From positions 5,022,001-5,086,000 of the forward strand of contig JAWZSP010000002.1 of NCBI GenBank assembly GCA_034401135.1: a DNA stretch of 64,000 nt. Direction: 5' to 3'. The DNA comes from Volutella citrinella. Lineage: Eukaryota; Ascomycota; Sordariomycetes; Hypocreales; Nectriaceae. This document shows, one piece after another, positions 10,787 through 22,587 of the stretch (its first letter is position 1; every line of letters begins with the position of its first letter). The position numbers were made by a program, and so were the translations under genes. The notes under the pieces were generated by a model, which worked only from the letters and a program-made list of their open reading frames with translations, was not told the DNA's origin and made no database searches.

Positions 10787-12198
10787 TCACGCCATATCCT
10801 CCAGCTGTGCTATCCACTCATTTCTCGCATCGCGTGCCCTTTCCTCCTTTGACGCCCGGTCACTCATCCTCTGGCTCAAAAGAGGCTCCAAGTCCAGGCA
10901 CGCGACAACATCGAGAGCGCACCTCAACCGAGGCTGAATATGGTCTTTGAGCCCGGTGCATGAACAAGTTGCGAATGAATGGCGGGACGTGATGATCTTG
11001 GGGCTGGTGAATGCTGAGACTGTACTATCCAACCAGTCTATGCTATAGCCGGCGTAATCTGTACTTGCCTGCAGTGTCTCTATTCCAGACTTGTGCATTT
11101 GAATGCCCAAGCTTCCGAAGATTGTGGGTGTGCAATTGTACCGGCATTCTTCTTCACTGCGCAGAGCGTCGTGTAGATCCCGTAGCTCCTGCAGGATAGA
11201 TTCGAATGTTTGTGCTCTTGGATGTTCGATAGTGGCTGCAGGATATGCTATCAGCTTGACTCGTCCTAGATGTCCTAGACGACCGAGAAGAGAGATGATT
11301 GCTTACCCAGTACTTCTCCTGGAAGGGGTAAGCCCATCGTTTCAACCGGGTATTCGCTGCCTTTTACCGCGATCACGGCCATCGTGTTAAGAATGTCGTT
11401 GCGAATGAATACCCAAGAGACGGCCATCCACAGCACACATTCCTTGCCGTATGTGCTTGGAAGGCTCGGCATCAGTTCTTGTATCCAGAGATTGATGTAC
11501 TTCTGAGCGACTCCATGGCAATCGTAATAATCCACTATGGCTGCAACCCTTGCCAGCTCCTCCAAGGTGACGGCTGATGGAACGCTGCTGCTGTGACCAT
11601 GAATCATGTCCAGGACAATCAGAAATGCCTTTGCATCCCATTCGCTTGCCTGTATCTCACGAGTCGGGCTTCGGGTACCGTCTCCCTCGGCCCAGGGTCC
11701 CTGGAGCATGGTTTCGAACATGGGCGAGGCGAGGGATAGGTGTCGAGATGAGACTAGAATCTGGAATTCCTTCGCTCGTGCAGTTCCTGGTCCGGAGAGG
11801 CCATCGTCGGGGGGGCTTTGGTCGTGGAGGGTGTCGTCGGGGGAGTCGTGGACACTCTTCGCGGGGGCTTCAGAGGTTGCATCCAACACGGCCTGGTTCA
11901 CTGATCCATCTGTGGTAACGTTCCCGGTGTCGAGTTCGAGGGCGAACGCTGGGTCGGTGGCAGATTGGCCCGGGTTGGGGGGAGGGGGGTTGAGGCTGAT
12001 GGAAGAAAGGTTCCGTAGCTTCTTCATTTTCTTCTTCTTATACTTCTTCTTCTCCCATCGTGGTGGCGGGTTATGGGATTCAGCATCGCAGTCGTTATCG
12101 CCGTCAGCATCTTGCTGGATAGGCCATGCGAGGCCTTGGTTGTTTGGGCGGAGTAGGCGGATCACAACATCGCCATGAGGGTCCAGCCTCAACATCAT
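10787..12198 (-). CDS. BTB/POZ domain protein
   Basis: Two exons, 12198-11307 and 11265-10787, joined by a short GTAAGC...TAG intron that preserves frame (an alternative acceptor nine bases upstream also keeps it); about 456 residues. The N-terminus has DPHGDVVIRLLRP, a lysine run and a Pro-rich, low-complexity linker. A degenerate fungal BTB fold follows, with FQILVSSRHLSLASPMFETM and then EWDAKAFLIVLDMIHGH, where the typical hydrophobic core pattern is kept. The second half after ELARVAAIVDYYDC is helical. BTB domains mediate dimerisation or Cul3 contacts; the specific partner cannot be told. Such genes are numerous in filamentous ascomycetes. Confidence 0.85.
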
Positions 12199-13388
12199 GG
12201 TCGTTGGTGTCGCGGCTATGTGAGACTTTGTTCAGGAGCAAGAATTGAAAGCACTCGCTGTTTGGGCGGGAGGAAAGCGGGGTAATAATGTCTCAGATTT
12301 GGTCCAGCCTTGTGCAGTTGTGTGGCTGCAGCCTTGGCCTGGAGACGTGGGTATGGGCCGCGACCTGCGCAAGGCAGCCAAGGTCTAGGAACGAGGAACA
12401 ACGAGAGAGCGCCCGGATAGCCGATCAGCTCCCGAGAGTCCACTATATATCGATAATTTGGTCATACAACTTGCACAGCGGCTAGCCTTTTGAATGCTTA
12501 GCGAGGAGGGATGTGACTATCAATTATTCCTGTCCAAGATTTTTTGAGCGCCGGGTCAACCATTACAGTTGTTGATTTGCCTGTATGTTGCATTGTGATG
12601 TGAAAGACATGCGGATATAATTATAAAGGTGTGCCCAAGATAAAATCTTCAATTGCTCACATGAGCGAAGGAGTTAGCTGGAGTAAGGTTCCGTAGCCAC
12701 AGCAAAGTGGCCCGAAGCTAAGCACATGCAGCACAGGAAATCCAGATCACTCTTGAATAGGCCTACGGCGGTGCAAGGACGATGCGCGCTTCGTTTTTTA
12801 GATACATCCCGACACTCAGACAGCACGAGATGCGACGCAAGTTTTGCATCACATGTAGGCAAGAAACTGACTAGCTTGGCCACCACCGTTTCTCTAGTAC
12901 GAGGTACTACATGTGATGGAGAAAATTGTTAAGATCCATCTCATGCCTTCATTCAGAACCGAACTCTGGCAAAGGGTCAAAACCCTCTGGTATCCATCAC
13001 ATACATCCAAACCATGCATCTATATAAAGCTTGCCTCTACTTATATACCCATTATAGGCATATAATAAAACGCATTATCATAGGCTTGAATTATTCCACC
13101 AAATAGGCAGTCACTGCCTGGCCCAATACATTGCCGTTAGCGTGCCGCCGACTCCGAGGCCGGTTGGTGATGGTGTTGGCCGACCCCGAATCGGCCCCGC
13201 TAAGCCATCACGGCCCGAATTGGGTACAAACGACGGGGGATGGGTCTGCACCTCCCCTTTCGATTTATCACGCATGTGTCTCCATTGCCCATGACTTTTG
13301 TTCATCGCACATCTCTAGTTCCTGCTCTTCATCGCTGGCCAACGCAGCAACTGCCAGCCCCTGCAGTGAATAGGACTACTCGCCTCAC
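12199..13388. other. Intergenic, divergent promoter region
   Basis: Lies between the divergent BTB and MFS genes. Short frames on both strands lack codon structure or domains. No repeat or RNA gene recognised. Confidence 0.5.
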
Positions 13389-15776
13389 ATGGAGCAACAA
13401 CGCACTGTCGCCTGGGAGAAGGGGGACCAAAACCCAAAGAATCCTTTGGAAATGAGCTACATGCGCCGTTGGGCTGTGGTATTGATCCTATCGTCGGGTT
13501 CTCTTTGCGTGTAAGGGCTCGCGCTTGGGATGATCAAGGCAGTCAACTACTAACACAACTAGGACATGCACCTCTTCTGTCTATACCAGCACGTATCAGA
13601 AAATGCCAATCGAGTTCAATTGCTCGGGCACACTTTTCACACTCGGTTTATCGCTGTTCGTCATGGGACTGGGAATGGGTGAGCTGACCCGAGAGTGAGC
13701 GTGTTGAAATGTCGAGATTAACGCAGCAGCCAGGCCCCATGCTGTTGGCGCCACTTTCAGAGGTATATTCTCCGTTTCCACTTACATGACAACGGGAATC
13801 TAATCAAGGCCCAAGTTCTATGGAAGAAGACCGATATACATCTACTCTTTCCTCTTCTTCCTCATTTGGTTCGTCGCCCATAAAAAAAAGCGTTGACTTA
13901 TCGTCTTTTAATCACTGCCTTAGGCTGATACCTTGTGCCGTTGCACGCAACATCCAGACCATGTTGGTCTCGCGCTTCTTTAACGGTGTATCAGGAAGCG
14001 CATTCCTTAGTGTCGCAGGAGGATCAGTTAGCGACATGTTTCGAGGCCATGACCTCTCAGCGCCGATGATGATATATACAGTCAGTCTCCCTCGCCCCCC
14101 TCCAAGATTTGATGAGCTCATATTTCTGCAAGGCTAGCCCGTTCCTTGGGTAAGTTGATTGTCATGTGCCACAACAAGATGGCCCTGAAAACAAGCGGTT
14201 CAAATTGAATATAACTTGTACACTCACGCGCCTGATGCAACCTCTAACATTTTCTCAAGGCCAGAACTAGGTCCGCTCCTCGGTGGCTTTATCAACGAAT
14301 ACGGGTCTTGGAGGTGGTAGGTAGTGTGCATCCTACATCTTGGCAATCAACTAAGAAGAAAATCAGGTCGTTCTACTTCTTGATCATCTGGAGCAGTGTC
14401 CAATTCGTGTTGATCATTGCCCTTGTACCAGAGACGCATCACCCCGTCTTGTTGCGACAGAAAGCACAGCGCCTACGTCGTGACACTGGCGATGAAACAT
14501 GGAGAGCGCCAATAGAGCAAGGCTCAAGGTCGATCAAGAAGGCGCTTGGCCTGTCATGCAGTCGCCCATTTCAACTACTCATCTATGAGCCCATGGTACG
14601 TGGAAGCCGTAAAGATGAGCTCAAGAGTTGAAGCACGCTAAGGCCGCGAGTAGTGTCTGAATCTTTGCATGCTATCAGCAGTTATATTGGGCATTCTGTA
14701 CCTATTCTTTATGACTTTTCCATTGGTATTTGGTGAAACGTATCATTTCACGCTATCACATACCGGACTTGCGTTTCAAGGAATAGCAGTAGGTATGATC
14801 TTGGGTATACTGAGTGATCCGCTGTGGCGAAAGAACTACCGAAGATTACTCCAGCGCAAAGGTCATGTCGAGGGTGCCGACATGGCACCCGAGCTTCGAT
14901 TGCCTCCATCGATTCTTGGTGCCATCCTTATTCCAATTTCTCTATTTGGTATGCCAAGATGAAACGAATATGTCCTTCTAGATGCTAACTATGCTCGAGC
15001 ATTTGGCTGGACAGCATCTCCTTCGGTTTGAAGCCCTACCCTTAGTTGCCCTCTTCTAAGCTAACAAACATAGATCCATTGGATTGGTATGAGTAACTCG
15101 ATCGAATGATACTCACGCACATGTGAATTAACAATAACTAGTTCCAATCCTATGCACCGTTTTGTTCGGGTAGGAGAACTGCACCTTGAGTATCAGTGGC
15201 ATTGCTAACTTATGGCACACAGGCTAGGGTGAGTGACATCAAACCATCCACGGCGTTCAAAAAGAACAATGCTAAGCTGTCATTTTCCATGTACAGTATA
15301 ATCTTGGTGTTTTCCTCCGTCTTCACCTTTTTAGTAGAGGCGGTAAGTTCATCCAACGTGTGATGAGCTCGCGTTCTAACGCCTGTAAAGTACCCCGAGT
15401 ATGCAGCATCAGGTAGGTGTTGCAAACTAACGATGCCAGTGACACGAGTTGATGTTGTAATTCCAAAGCCCTAGCAGCAAACAGCTTTGTGCGGTCCAGT
15501 TTCGCAGCAGCGTTTCCACTTTTCGGTACGCAGATGTATCATAGTAAGTTATGCTCCACGCTGTTCAAGGTGAAGAGATGTCCGCATATTGACGATAATC
15601 AAGGTCTAGGAACTCATTGGGCCACTTCCCTCTTGGCATTTATCGCTCTGGCAATGGCTCCGTACGTCTTGCGTCTCATGCTGACTCCTAGAGGCACATA
15701 CTCACATGGAGATAGGTTTCCATACCTCTTCTTCAAATTTGCAGGACGATGGAGGGGTAAAGCCCGATTCTCTTAG
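13389..15776 (+). CDS. DHA1-family MFS drug:H+ antiporter with about 17 introns
   Basis: ATG at 13389, TAG at 15774. Joining short exons across GT-AG introns gives one uninterrupted protein of about 470 residues with 12 predicted membrane helices. Landmarks: TCTSSVYTSTYQKM (helix 1), GPMLLAPLSEFYGRRPIY (loop 2-3 motif with the R-P-I-Y signature), VSRFFNGVSGSAFL, GPLLGGFINEYGSWRW (helix 5 motif), a basic central loop, then LCTVLFGLGIILVFSS and AASALAANSFVRSSF. These fit fungal polyamine/multidrug DHA1 exporters (usual length about 500). Donors include GTAAGT, GTAGGT, GTACGT, GTTCGT and GTTTGA. Despite many short ORF breaks in raw translation, no stop remains after splicing. It is convergent with the Zn2Cys6 gene 115 bp away. 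Substrate unknown. Confidence 0.8.
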
Positions 15777-15890
15777 TTTTGAAGTTGGGCGGCTGCTCCC
15801 ACCCATTGGCTCATATAATTCTCGTATTCATATTACGGCAATTGAGCAAGTCGGTTGATGTACACCCAGATAAACAACGGCAGTTCCTAT

Positions 15891-18574
15891 CTATCCTGGG
15901 CCACCGATGGTGAACAAATTATTCCACCAATCCGGCCCGACCAAGTCGTATAGTTGATTCATAGACGTATCCCCAAGTTCACCTAGCGGGGCTCTTTCGA
16001 ATTCACCCCCGACAATAGAATCGAAATTCACACCTCTAGAGTCCATGTGAGGGTTCGGTGCGCTCTGCTTCGGTGTAGTGATTCAGTACTGTGGGTCTTA
16101 CACAATGGGATATGGGAGGCTTAAAGGGACTTACATGTTGAGGTACGCAAGGCCTCGTTGGTTGCGGTCGCTGCATGGAATTTGCCTGCAAGTTTGCGGA
16201 GCTGCGAGGCAAACTTGAAGTGTCTTCATCCGGCCCTGAGAGGTTTCTACTGGTTGTTGCTGACCTCAGGGTTGCGATTGCACTCTGCAGCTTTCTCGCC
16301 TATCCATGTCAGCTTCAATGTCACTTGTATCTCGCCGATGTGTGGGGGTTTGAGAATCACGACGTGGCATTGATAACTTACTGGAGCTTGAAGCACTTTC
16401 CAGTACATGCCAAGGTCGGTCAAAATATCGCTCAAACGATGGATGTGACATACTCTTTCGTTGTCGACAAGTTGCTCTGGCGCAAGGTGAAGCCTCTCCC
16501 CGTTGTTTTCGACTGCGGAGATTTCAAAGGCGATGAGAATGATGCCCGTCATGAAGATTCCGTATCCAATGTGGGGAGGAATATATGACACGTCAGCCGG
16601 TTGAGCAACAGCATCGGACAGCAGCTGAGCAAATGAAGTAGCATGTGACAAGACATCTCTACTACTTTGTTGCATTTTCTCGTTGCTGAGTTCCAGGCTG
16701 ATGGATGTGTTTGGAAACAAGGGAATAATCGTCGAGTGCAAGGTAAGTTGCGACATATAATGTACTGAATCAAATATGACAAAAAACTGGGTAGCCGTGG
16801 ATTCGGCATGGTGCTCTGGCAGCGATTGGTATTCTGGAGATGATCTCTCCCTATTCACCATGGCTAGTGCCTTTGATAGATGCGACAGCCTCTGCAGGCG
16901 CTCATTGGGAGTCTTGGACGAGCATTCGGTCGCAAAGAGCTGGACTTGGCCCCTGTAAATGATTAGAGATGCCATAACGCGACATGAGCCTCACGGTTAG
17001 TTACCAAATGCCAATGATCCTGATCAACAGCGCTGCGAGAGGAGGGGGGCCAGGTTGTTGGTCCAGAGTATCAGAAATGCTGATGGGAGCCCACTCATTG
17101 CTCAACTTTTGATGAAGACGTACATTCCACCCTGTCGGGGTGTTGCGTACTGTGCCGGGCAATGGGATGTTGGCCATGTCTGACCAACTCCATCTTACAT
17201 ACGGGTCGTGCTGTTCTACGATGCATGTCGATACCCAACAAGCCCATAGGCACCGCCGTTCAAATTCCAGCTCCAATCCCGAATGTGCACTTTCGGTATA
17301 TTTGCAGGCCCGCTGCTTGTAGTCCTGTAGGAAGCAGCTGCGACAAGCCAAGGCTGATGCTGCAAGTATCAGTGATTGTTCATAAAACAGCCCAAGTCGC
17401 ATTGATTTGACACTCGAGAGGTACTGACATAGGCACAAATCGCCATTTCTTGGGTTTCCGGTCCCAAACCAGTAGAGGTTTAGCGATTGAAGCGTCTGGA
17501 TTATCGGTAGACTCAGCCCATGCACGGCCTGACACATGGCATCCTTCATTGCCGCCTGCGCCCAAGAGGGGCCACAGTCATGGTACGGGCTGAGGGCTTC
17601 GAGCTCTGAACAACTAGACAAGCCTCTCTTGCTCTTCTGGTCCTCGGGCGTAAGGAAACTGGCTCGTCAGTTTACACCCGACCGGGGGAGATCAGATGTA
17701 TCAGTGGCGCTACTCACATGGAAGCAAGGGCAAAAAGGGCCCTTTGTAGATGGCCAGGCAGCGCATCTTGCAAATAATCCTGGAAAAGGATGGGCTTGAT
17801 AAATAACAAGTGCGCATTGTATATCCTGGAAAAGTAAATCTCGAGCAATGAAAGTCCGATGGCACGCGGAGGCAAGGCAGAAGAGTCTTGTCCAGGTGTG
17901 TGGACGGTGGGCGTTTTGTTCCCAGGCTCTCGCAGGTGTTGGGCGTATGACTTGGAGAGGCGTTACTTCACTTCATATTCGATGCAACATGGGAGTGACC
18001 ATACCCCGGGTGATATAGATCCTGGTCCCAAGGTTATACTTGTGTGTTGCAAATGGCTTGGCAAGAGTCACTTACCCATTTCATTGGCAACCTGGTTATT
18101 GAAGCCATCGCCACTTGTTTGAGTGGCGACGACATCAGGTGAAGAGGTATGGCTACTGCTGCCGAGTAAATTGACATGACTAAATGGACTGTCTGGAATT
18201 TGTCGAGTGCTGTCTCTCGCAGGCTGTTCGGCAGTTGACAGGTTGCGCTGCCCAACACGTCGTCGCTTCCGGTCGGCGAGGGCAGGGTACACGCAATTCG
18301 CCTTGAGTCGATGGCATCTAACACAGACGGGCAGCTCACGGCTACATTTGAGCTACGGGCCGCCATCATTAGCCGCAGAACAGGAACAGGGCCACGGTGG
18401 GAGGATGATGACCTTTTGGCTTCGACATCTCAAACAAGCCGTCGTCAAGCTTCCAAGCGTTAGCAGGGGGGTGAAGCGGGGGCTGGCTGGGAACACGGAC
18501 AGAGTACTGGACTGGTCGGGTTGGCTGCCGCTGGTTTCGCGGCGCTGTGGAGGGTCCATGGTGGCTTCGGTCAC
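15891..18574 (-). CDS. Zn2Cys6 transcription factor with fungal-specific regulatory domain
   Basis: Seven exons (18574-18413, 18352-18076, 17928-17718, 17613-17005, 16952-16382, 16299-16135, 16067-15891) give 723 codons in frame. The binuclear cluster is split by the first intron: CLRC at residues 47-50, then C57, C64, C67 and C74, with the basic linker ADRKRRR after it. The middle homology region starts near LPPRAIGLSLLEIYFSRIYN and includes HLLFIKPILF and RRCLWACWVSTCIVE. The C-terminus ends PDWWNNLF. The third acceptor (17929) was chosen because only it keeps the conserved frame. The role is nuclear gene regulation; its tail-to-tail position with the DHA1 exporter is suggestive but not proof of a regulator-pump pair. 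Confidence 0.88.
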
Positions 18575-19977
18575 GTAGACGACGCGCAGGCTGGATGGCT
18601 CCAGCGGAGTGTCAAGGAGAGAAAGAGGGCCTGGTCCAAGACGGTCCGATCGGCCGTTGCTCAGTCGGCATTCGGCTTCGGCTTCGGCGCCAACGACCTT
18701 CGGGCCGAACGCGCGGCCAACTTACCACTGCTCCGACCAATCCGCGCTAGGGTGGACTTCCGAGCTCGCCAGGGCCATTTCAGCCCTGACCTAGCGCCAT
18801 CTGCATCCGCTGAGCTTTCTCAATGCATCTTCCGATTTATTCTGCCCCCTTTCTCTCCTCGCAATCTACACAACCTCTTAAACCATCGACTTGGACACCT
18901 ACACGCATCCCCTTGGCGGCTCACTCTTATCAAGGGTTGTCTATCTGGCGCCGTTGGCAAACTCAAGCAAAGCCTACCTATTCGTAGAACGATGACCTAA
19001 CGCACTGAAGCTTTTGTCTTTAGCGACGATGTGTCAGTGCTCGCCCTGGGCATCGCCGTGGATGTACTTAAAGATGAGGGCGGTCAGCGTATAGTATGCT
19101 TCAGCTTCTTGTCAGACTGTATCAGGAAGCATGATGCAAGGAACTGCGTGCTGTATAGTTGCGCTATATGATGCGGTTATAGATCCTTCGGTGCTCATTG
19201 CTCTAATCTCAGTCTGGTCCTCGTCGGGGTTGGCTGCTTGGTCCATGTCTTTGGCCGCGTATATAGTTGGGGAAGATCACTTTGATGGTTGCAATCATGC
19301 GTTTGCGGCGCTGTTTCAAGCGACTAGGTGCTCTGGAAACCCATTGACCGCTCTATTTAATCGCGTCAAGTCATGTAGCTAGCAGGCGTGAAGCAAGGTG
19401 TTCACATGTTGTGTGCTGTCTGGTCGAGTGGTTTGTGGATGGCACTGGAGGCCAATATTTTGCCTACTGATTATTCAGACAACTCTAGATCGTTGATTCC
19501 CAGAATAGCTTTGGTCACTTATTTATTGATCGTTTTCGCTTATAGTAAGCAGTCGGTCTACACCTCTCCTGAAGGAACTAAGGCGCACGCTTACAAAACG
19601 CTCCGCAACCGCAGAACCATATACCCCGGTCAAGATTTCATGAGCTGTGTCCTCCACCATACAATGGCTACATCACCATGAGACAAAAAATGCGACTTTG
19701 ACATGTCCACCAAGCCGCGACTGAGGAGCTTAAAGTAAAGGTGCGGGATCTCCTCTGTTTCTTGTATGTTCAGTGTATCGGAAACAAGACTACAGCTAGA
19801 GGCCAAAATGCTATTCCGGCCATACTCTGTGTCTCAAAGTTATTGACTCTTAGAAATACTGGGAAGAAGTGCTAGATATGAGAACCGCTATAGTCGTCAG
19901 CAATCCCCGACTTCTGGGCTCTTGCTGGAGATCTTAGATCGAATACCCATCATGATGCCTTTGATCACTATGTACCC
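18575..19977. other. Intergenic, no gene recognised
   Basis: The first 400 bases are GC-rich promoter-like sequence upstream of the Zn2Cys6 gene. The remainder has only short frames with stop-rich surroundings. No element ends were seen before 19978. Confidence 0.45.
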
Positions 19978-20157
19978 AAGATAGTTCGAAAAGCCAGTGT
20001 AACATGAAGCCTCATATACACATTATGGAAACCACAGTAGATACCACTACAGATTCTATACCCGGCATCTTGACTACAGAAATAGTTCACGAGAGTAACG
20101 ATCAACTATATTGACAGATGCAGCGACTGATCCGGTAGAAGATGCTGGAAGGTGATA
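19978..20157 (+). repeat. Dispersed repeat copy A (related to 49.8 kb insertion)
   Basis: Starts AAGATAGTT, as the 49797 insertion does, and shares with it catatacaca...gaaaccacag, the block around ctatacccggcatcttgacta and gacagatgcagc. After that the two diverge. Its last 64 bases (20094-20157) are almost identical to 24433-24496. It abuts a DHA2 transporter fragment on its right. Confidence 0.7.
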
Positions 20158-20640
20158 AGACGCCAGCGAAATAACGGTTCCGGACATCAGCGGCGTCCTA
20201 TAACGCCCGGGTCTGTTGATTTGGTTCACGTGTAAGCGGGCTTGATAATGGGTCAAGAGGCAGTAGAAATGGTGACCTCGCCTACCTTCGGATGACGAGT
20301 CCGCTGAGAATGCCACCGACTACATTTCCACCCACAGCCGGCATTATATGCGCACCAGCGTCGGCACTCGATGCCCTCTGCGTGATCTGGAAGTACATGG
20401 GCACCGCGAACATCATGGCAGCCTGTACGCCTATCGCAGAGCCAAGAGTAGATAAACTGTCACGACGGCGCGGCTACGGAAGAGGTCGGGGGAGAAAATA
20501 GGCTCTTTTGCCCATCGGGCTTCCACGAGGAAAAAGAGCACCCACGAGACACCGGCACAAAGCAAGATGGAGAGCGTGAGAATATCTGTCCACGCCAAAT
20601 CTGTGCCGCCGATTTGCATCGGAAGCAGAGTACTCAACCA
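20158..20640 (-). pseudogene. Middle fragment of a DHA2-family MFS transporter
   Basis: The minus strand reads LPMQIGGTDLAWTDI and EARWAKEPIFSPDLFRSR, then, in another frame, AAMMFAVPMYFQITQRASS, DAGAHIMPAVGGNVVGGIL and, after a short intron-like gap, TGRYRTPLMSGTVISLASYH. This is the consecutive helix 8-11 region of a VBA-type 14-helix drug transporter. A frame change near 20430 and loss of both ends show it is dead. It is hemmed in by repeat A on the left and a copia fragment on the right. Confidence 0.75.
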
Positions 20641-20739
20641 ATCCAGTCAATCTTGGCCAGGGGGCTGCAATTGCTCGGCCGAGGCTCGAGTGTGGGTGCC
20701 CCTCTGCCTTCGGTCTTGGTGTTGGGCAGGAAAAACCAG

Positions 20740-20912
20740 AACACATCCGGTGCGAATGTTATCACATCTGTCAGGAGATCGTGGATGGCCGAATCAAGTT
20801 GGCCTATATCCCCTCCACCGATCAGGCCGCAGACCGCCTGACAAAGCCGCTGCCCAAGCAACCGTTTGAACGTTTCCTTCAACTTCTAAGCACGACACCT
20901 GCTTCTCTATAA
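20740..20912 (+). mobile_element. Ty1/copia polyprotein 3' end (RNase H tail)
   Basis: Frame VDGRIKLAYIPSTDQAADRL followed by TKPLPKQPFERFLQLL then a stop. The YIPTxxQxADxLTKxLPxxxF motif closes RNase H in fungal and plant copia polyproteins. Only the last 50 or so codons remain. The downstream 300 bases (TATAAATAC near 20908, then C/T-rich) may be LTR-derived, but no second LTR was seen for comparison. Confidence 0.75.
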
Positions 20913-22587
20913 ATACGGCACCCTTCGGCTTCGGCCCTGTTTCCCGGCGCCTCGGCGGATGAAAATTTGAGCGGGTGGCCAACGTTCTTCCTAAGCAAGT
21001 CGTCCAGCTTCGTTTTCTTGCCCTTTATTTTCCTTGTTGGGCCTGTTTGTACGACTTTTCACGACTTCTTATGCTGTTCATGACTTTCTAAGGCCTTTTT
21101 ACGATCATCAGGGCCCCAAAGGCACGATCTACTCACTTTCCCGTGTCCGAGTGTAGGGTAAGTTTGTGCTTATCTTATCTTGACACCTATCCAACCTTAC
21201 GGGCTTAAGAACTGCAGTCTGAAATGGGGGGGGATGGGCCTTTCGGCCGTATGATATGTAGTGGTATCACAGTCTTCAATTTGGCAGGAAAATGTCAATT
21301 GATGTGTGTTGTAGCCACGGCTGGTGACGTTGGCGTTTGGTACTCCTGAAAGGGCATATTCCTCTCCGTTCAACCCCTTCAATCCTAGCGCTTTATTTGC
21401 TTCTTTTTAAGCCTTTCAACCTTGAATTGAGGGTTAGTTGCGGAGAAAGATCTCGCATTCTAGATAATGAGCAAAAGTTTTTATCAGTTATAGTAGCTAG
21501 GCCTAGGCTTCCATCGATTGACCAAAGAATAAAGGTGGGAAGTCCAAATTGTAGGCGCCAAAAACATACCGCCAGCGTAACTCAGAACCACAAGAGAGCG
21601 CTGGGTTGCAAGAAAAAGATCTCGCTACCTCAGTCTCTCGCTCGTCACGAGTGCCCTCATGCATAAGAGTGGCTGCAACCCCTGAAGTTATATATATAGA
21701 TATATCAGAATAGGAACCTGAGCTCCAAAACTTGGCTCCCCAAGGAAGCGTCGCATCGTCCTCATCACACGCCCTAATAAGCATGAGTAGACAAAGAAAG
21801 CGATGAAAAGTTCCCTAGGCCTTTCAAGTCAACGTTGGAAGAAGGATAAGGCCTCCAGCGTCTCATTCTAGGATACCCTCTAGAGCTCCAGAAGCTCTAA
21901 TACACAGCCTTCACACAGTTAAATCGATCCATACTGGTGACATGCCTCTCACTGGGAGAAAATCACAGCGTATTATGCTGTGTTTCAGAGCTGTTGGTCT
22001 CAAAAGGCTAGTTGACAGACTCCATCTTCACGTATGCCTGGCGAATACACCGTCCTTTTATGAACATCGAAATCCGTAGATTCGGTCGGGTTGATGTCCT
22101 CTCGGCGAGTGGTCAAACAGCCCATACCTCGCAGCACATGTCTAGTGCAGCTGTTATCCTAATGTGCACCCTGGTTGCTAAATTAAACATCGTCATGCCT
22201 TCCGTACACGCGCTCGGGCTTCGAACTCCATGATCAGTTTGCTGATCCATTGGCCAATGATTATAGGAATGTTTTGTTTATCAATGCGTTCGAATTAGAT
22301 GAATTAGATGGTATATTCTCTGATTAATCTATGTGTTTATCCGCCTTCATGTGACGAATCAAAAAGTGTTAGGGGGAATGTCGGAGTGACCAAGAATCCC
22401 TCCACCCCCCGGGCCGCACCTTGTATTTAGTGCACTTGCAGGAAGCTTGATGTGTAACTACTATCTATTGGCCAAACTCCGCCAGTCATTCAACAATTTC
22501 TCTCACACCGCCCTTTTTCTCTTCCTTTTCGTCTTCCGCAGCTCCTTTATGGACTATGGCAAATGGTAAGCTTCGGCTTGTTATCAG
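20913..22587. other. Intergenic, possible LTR remnant then unassigned sequence
   Basis: The part to about 21190 may be the 3' LTR of the copia fragment. From 21190 to 22587 no gene or repeat was recognised; a short TATATATAGATATA run lies near 21692. Confidence 0.35.
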
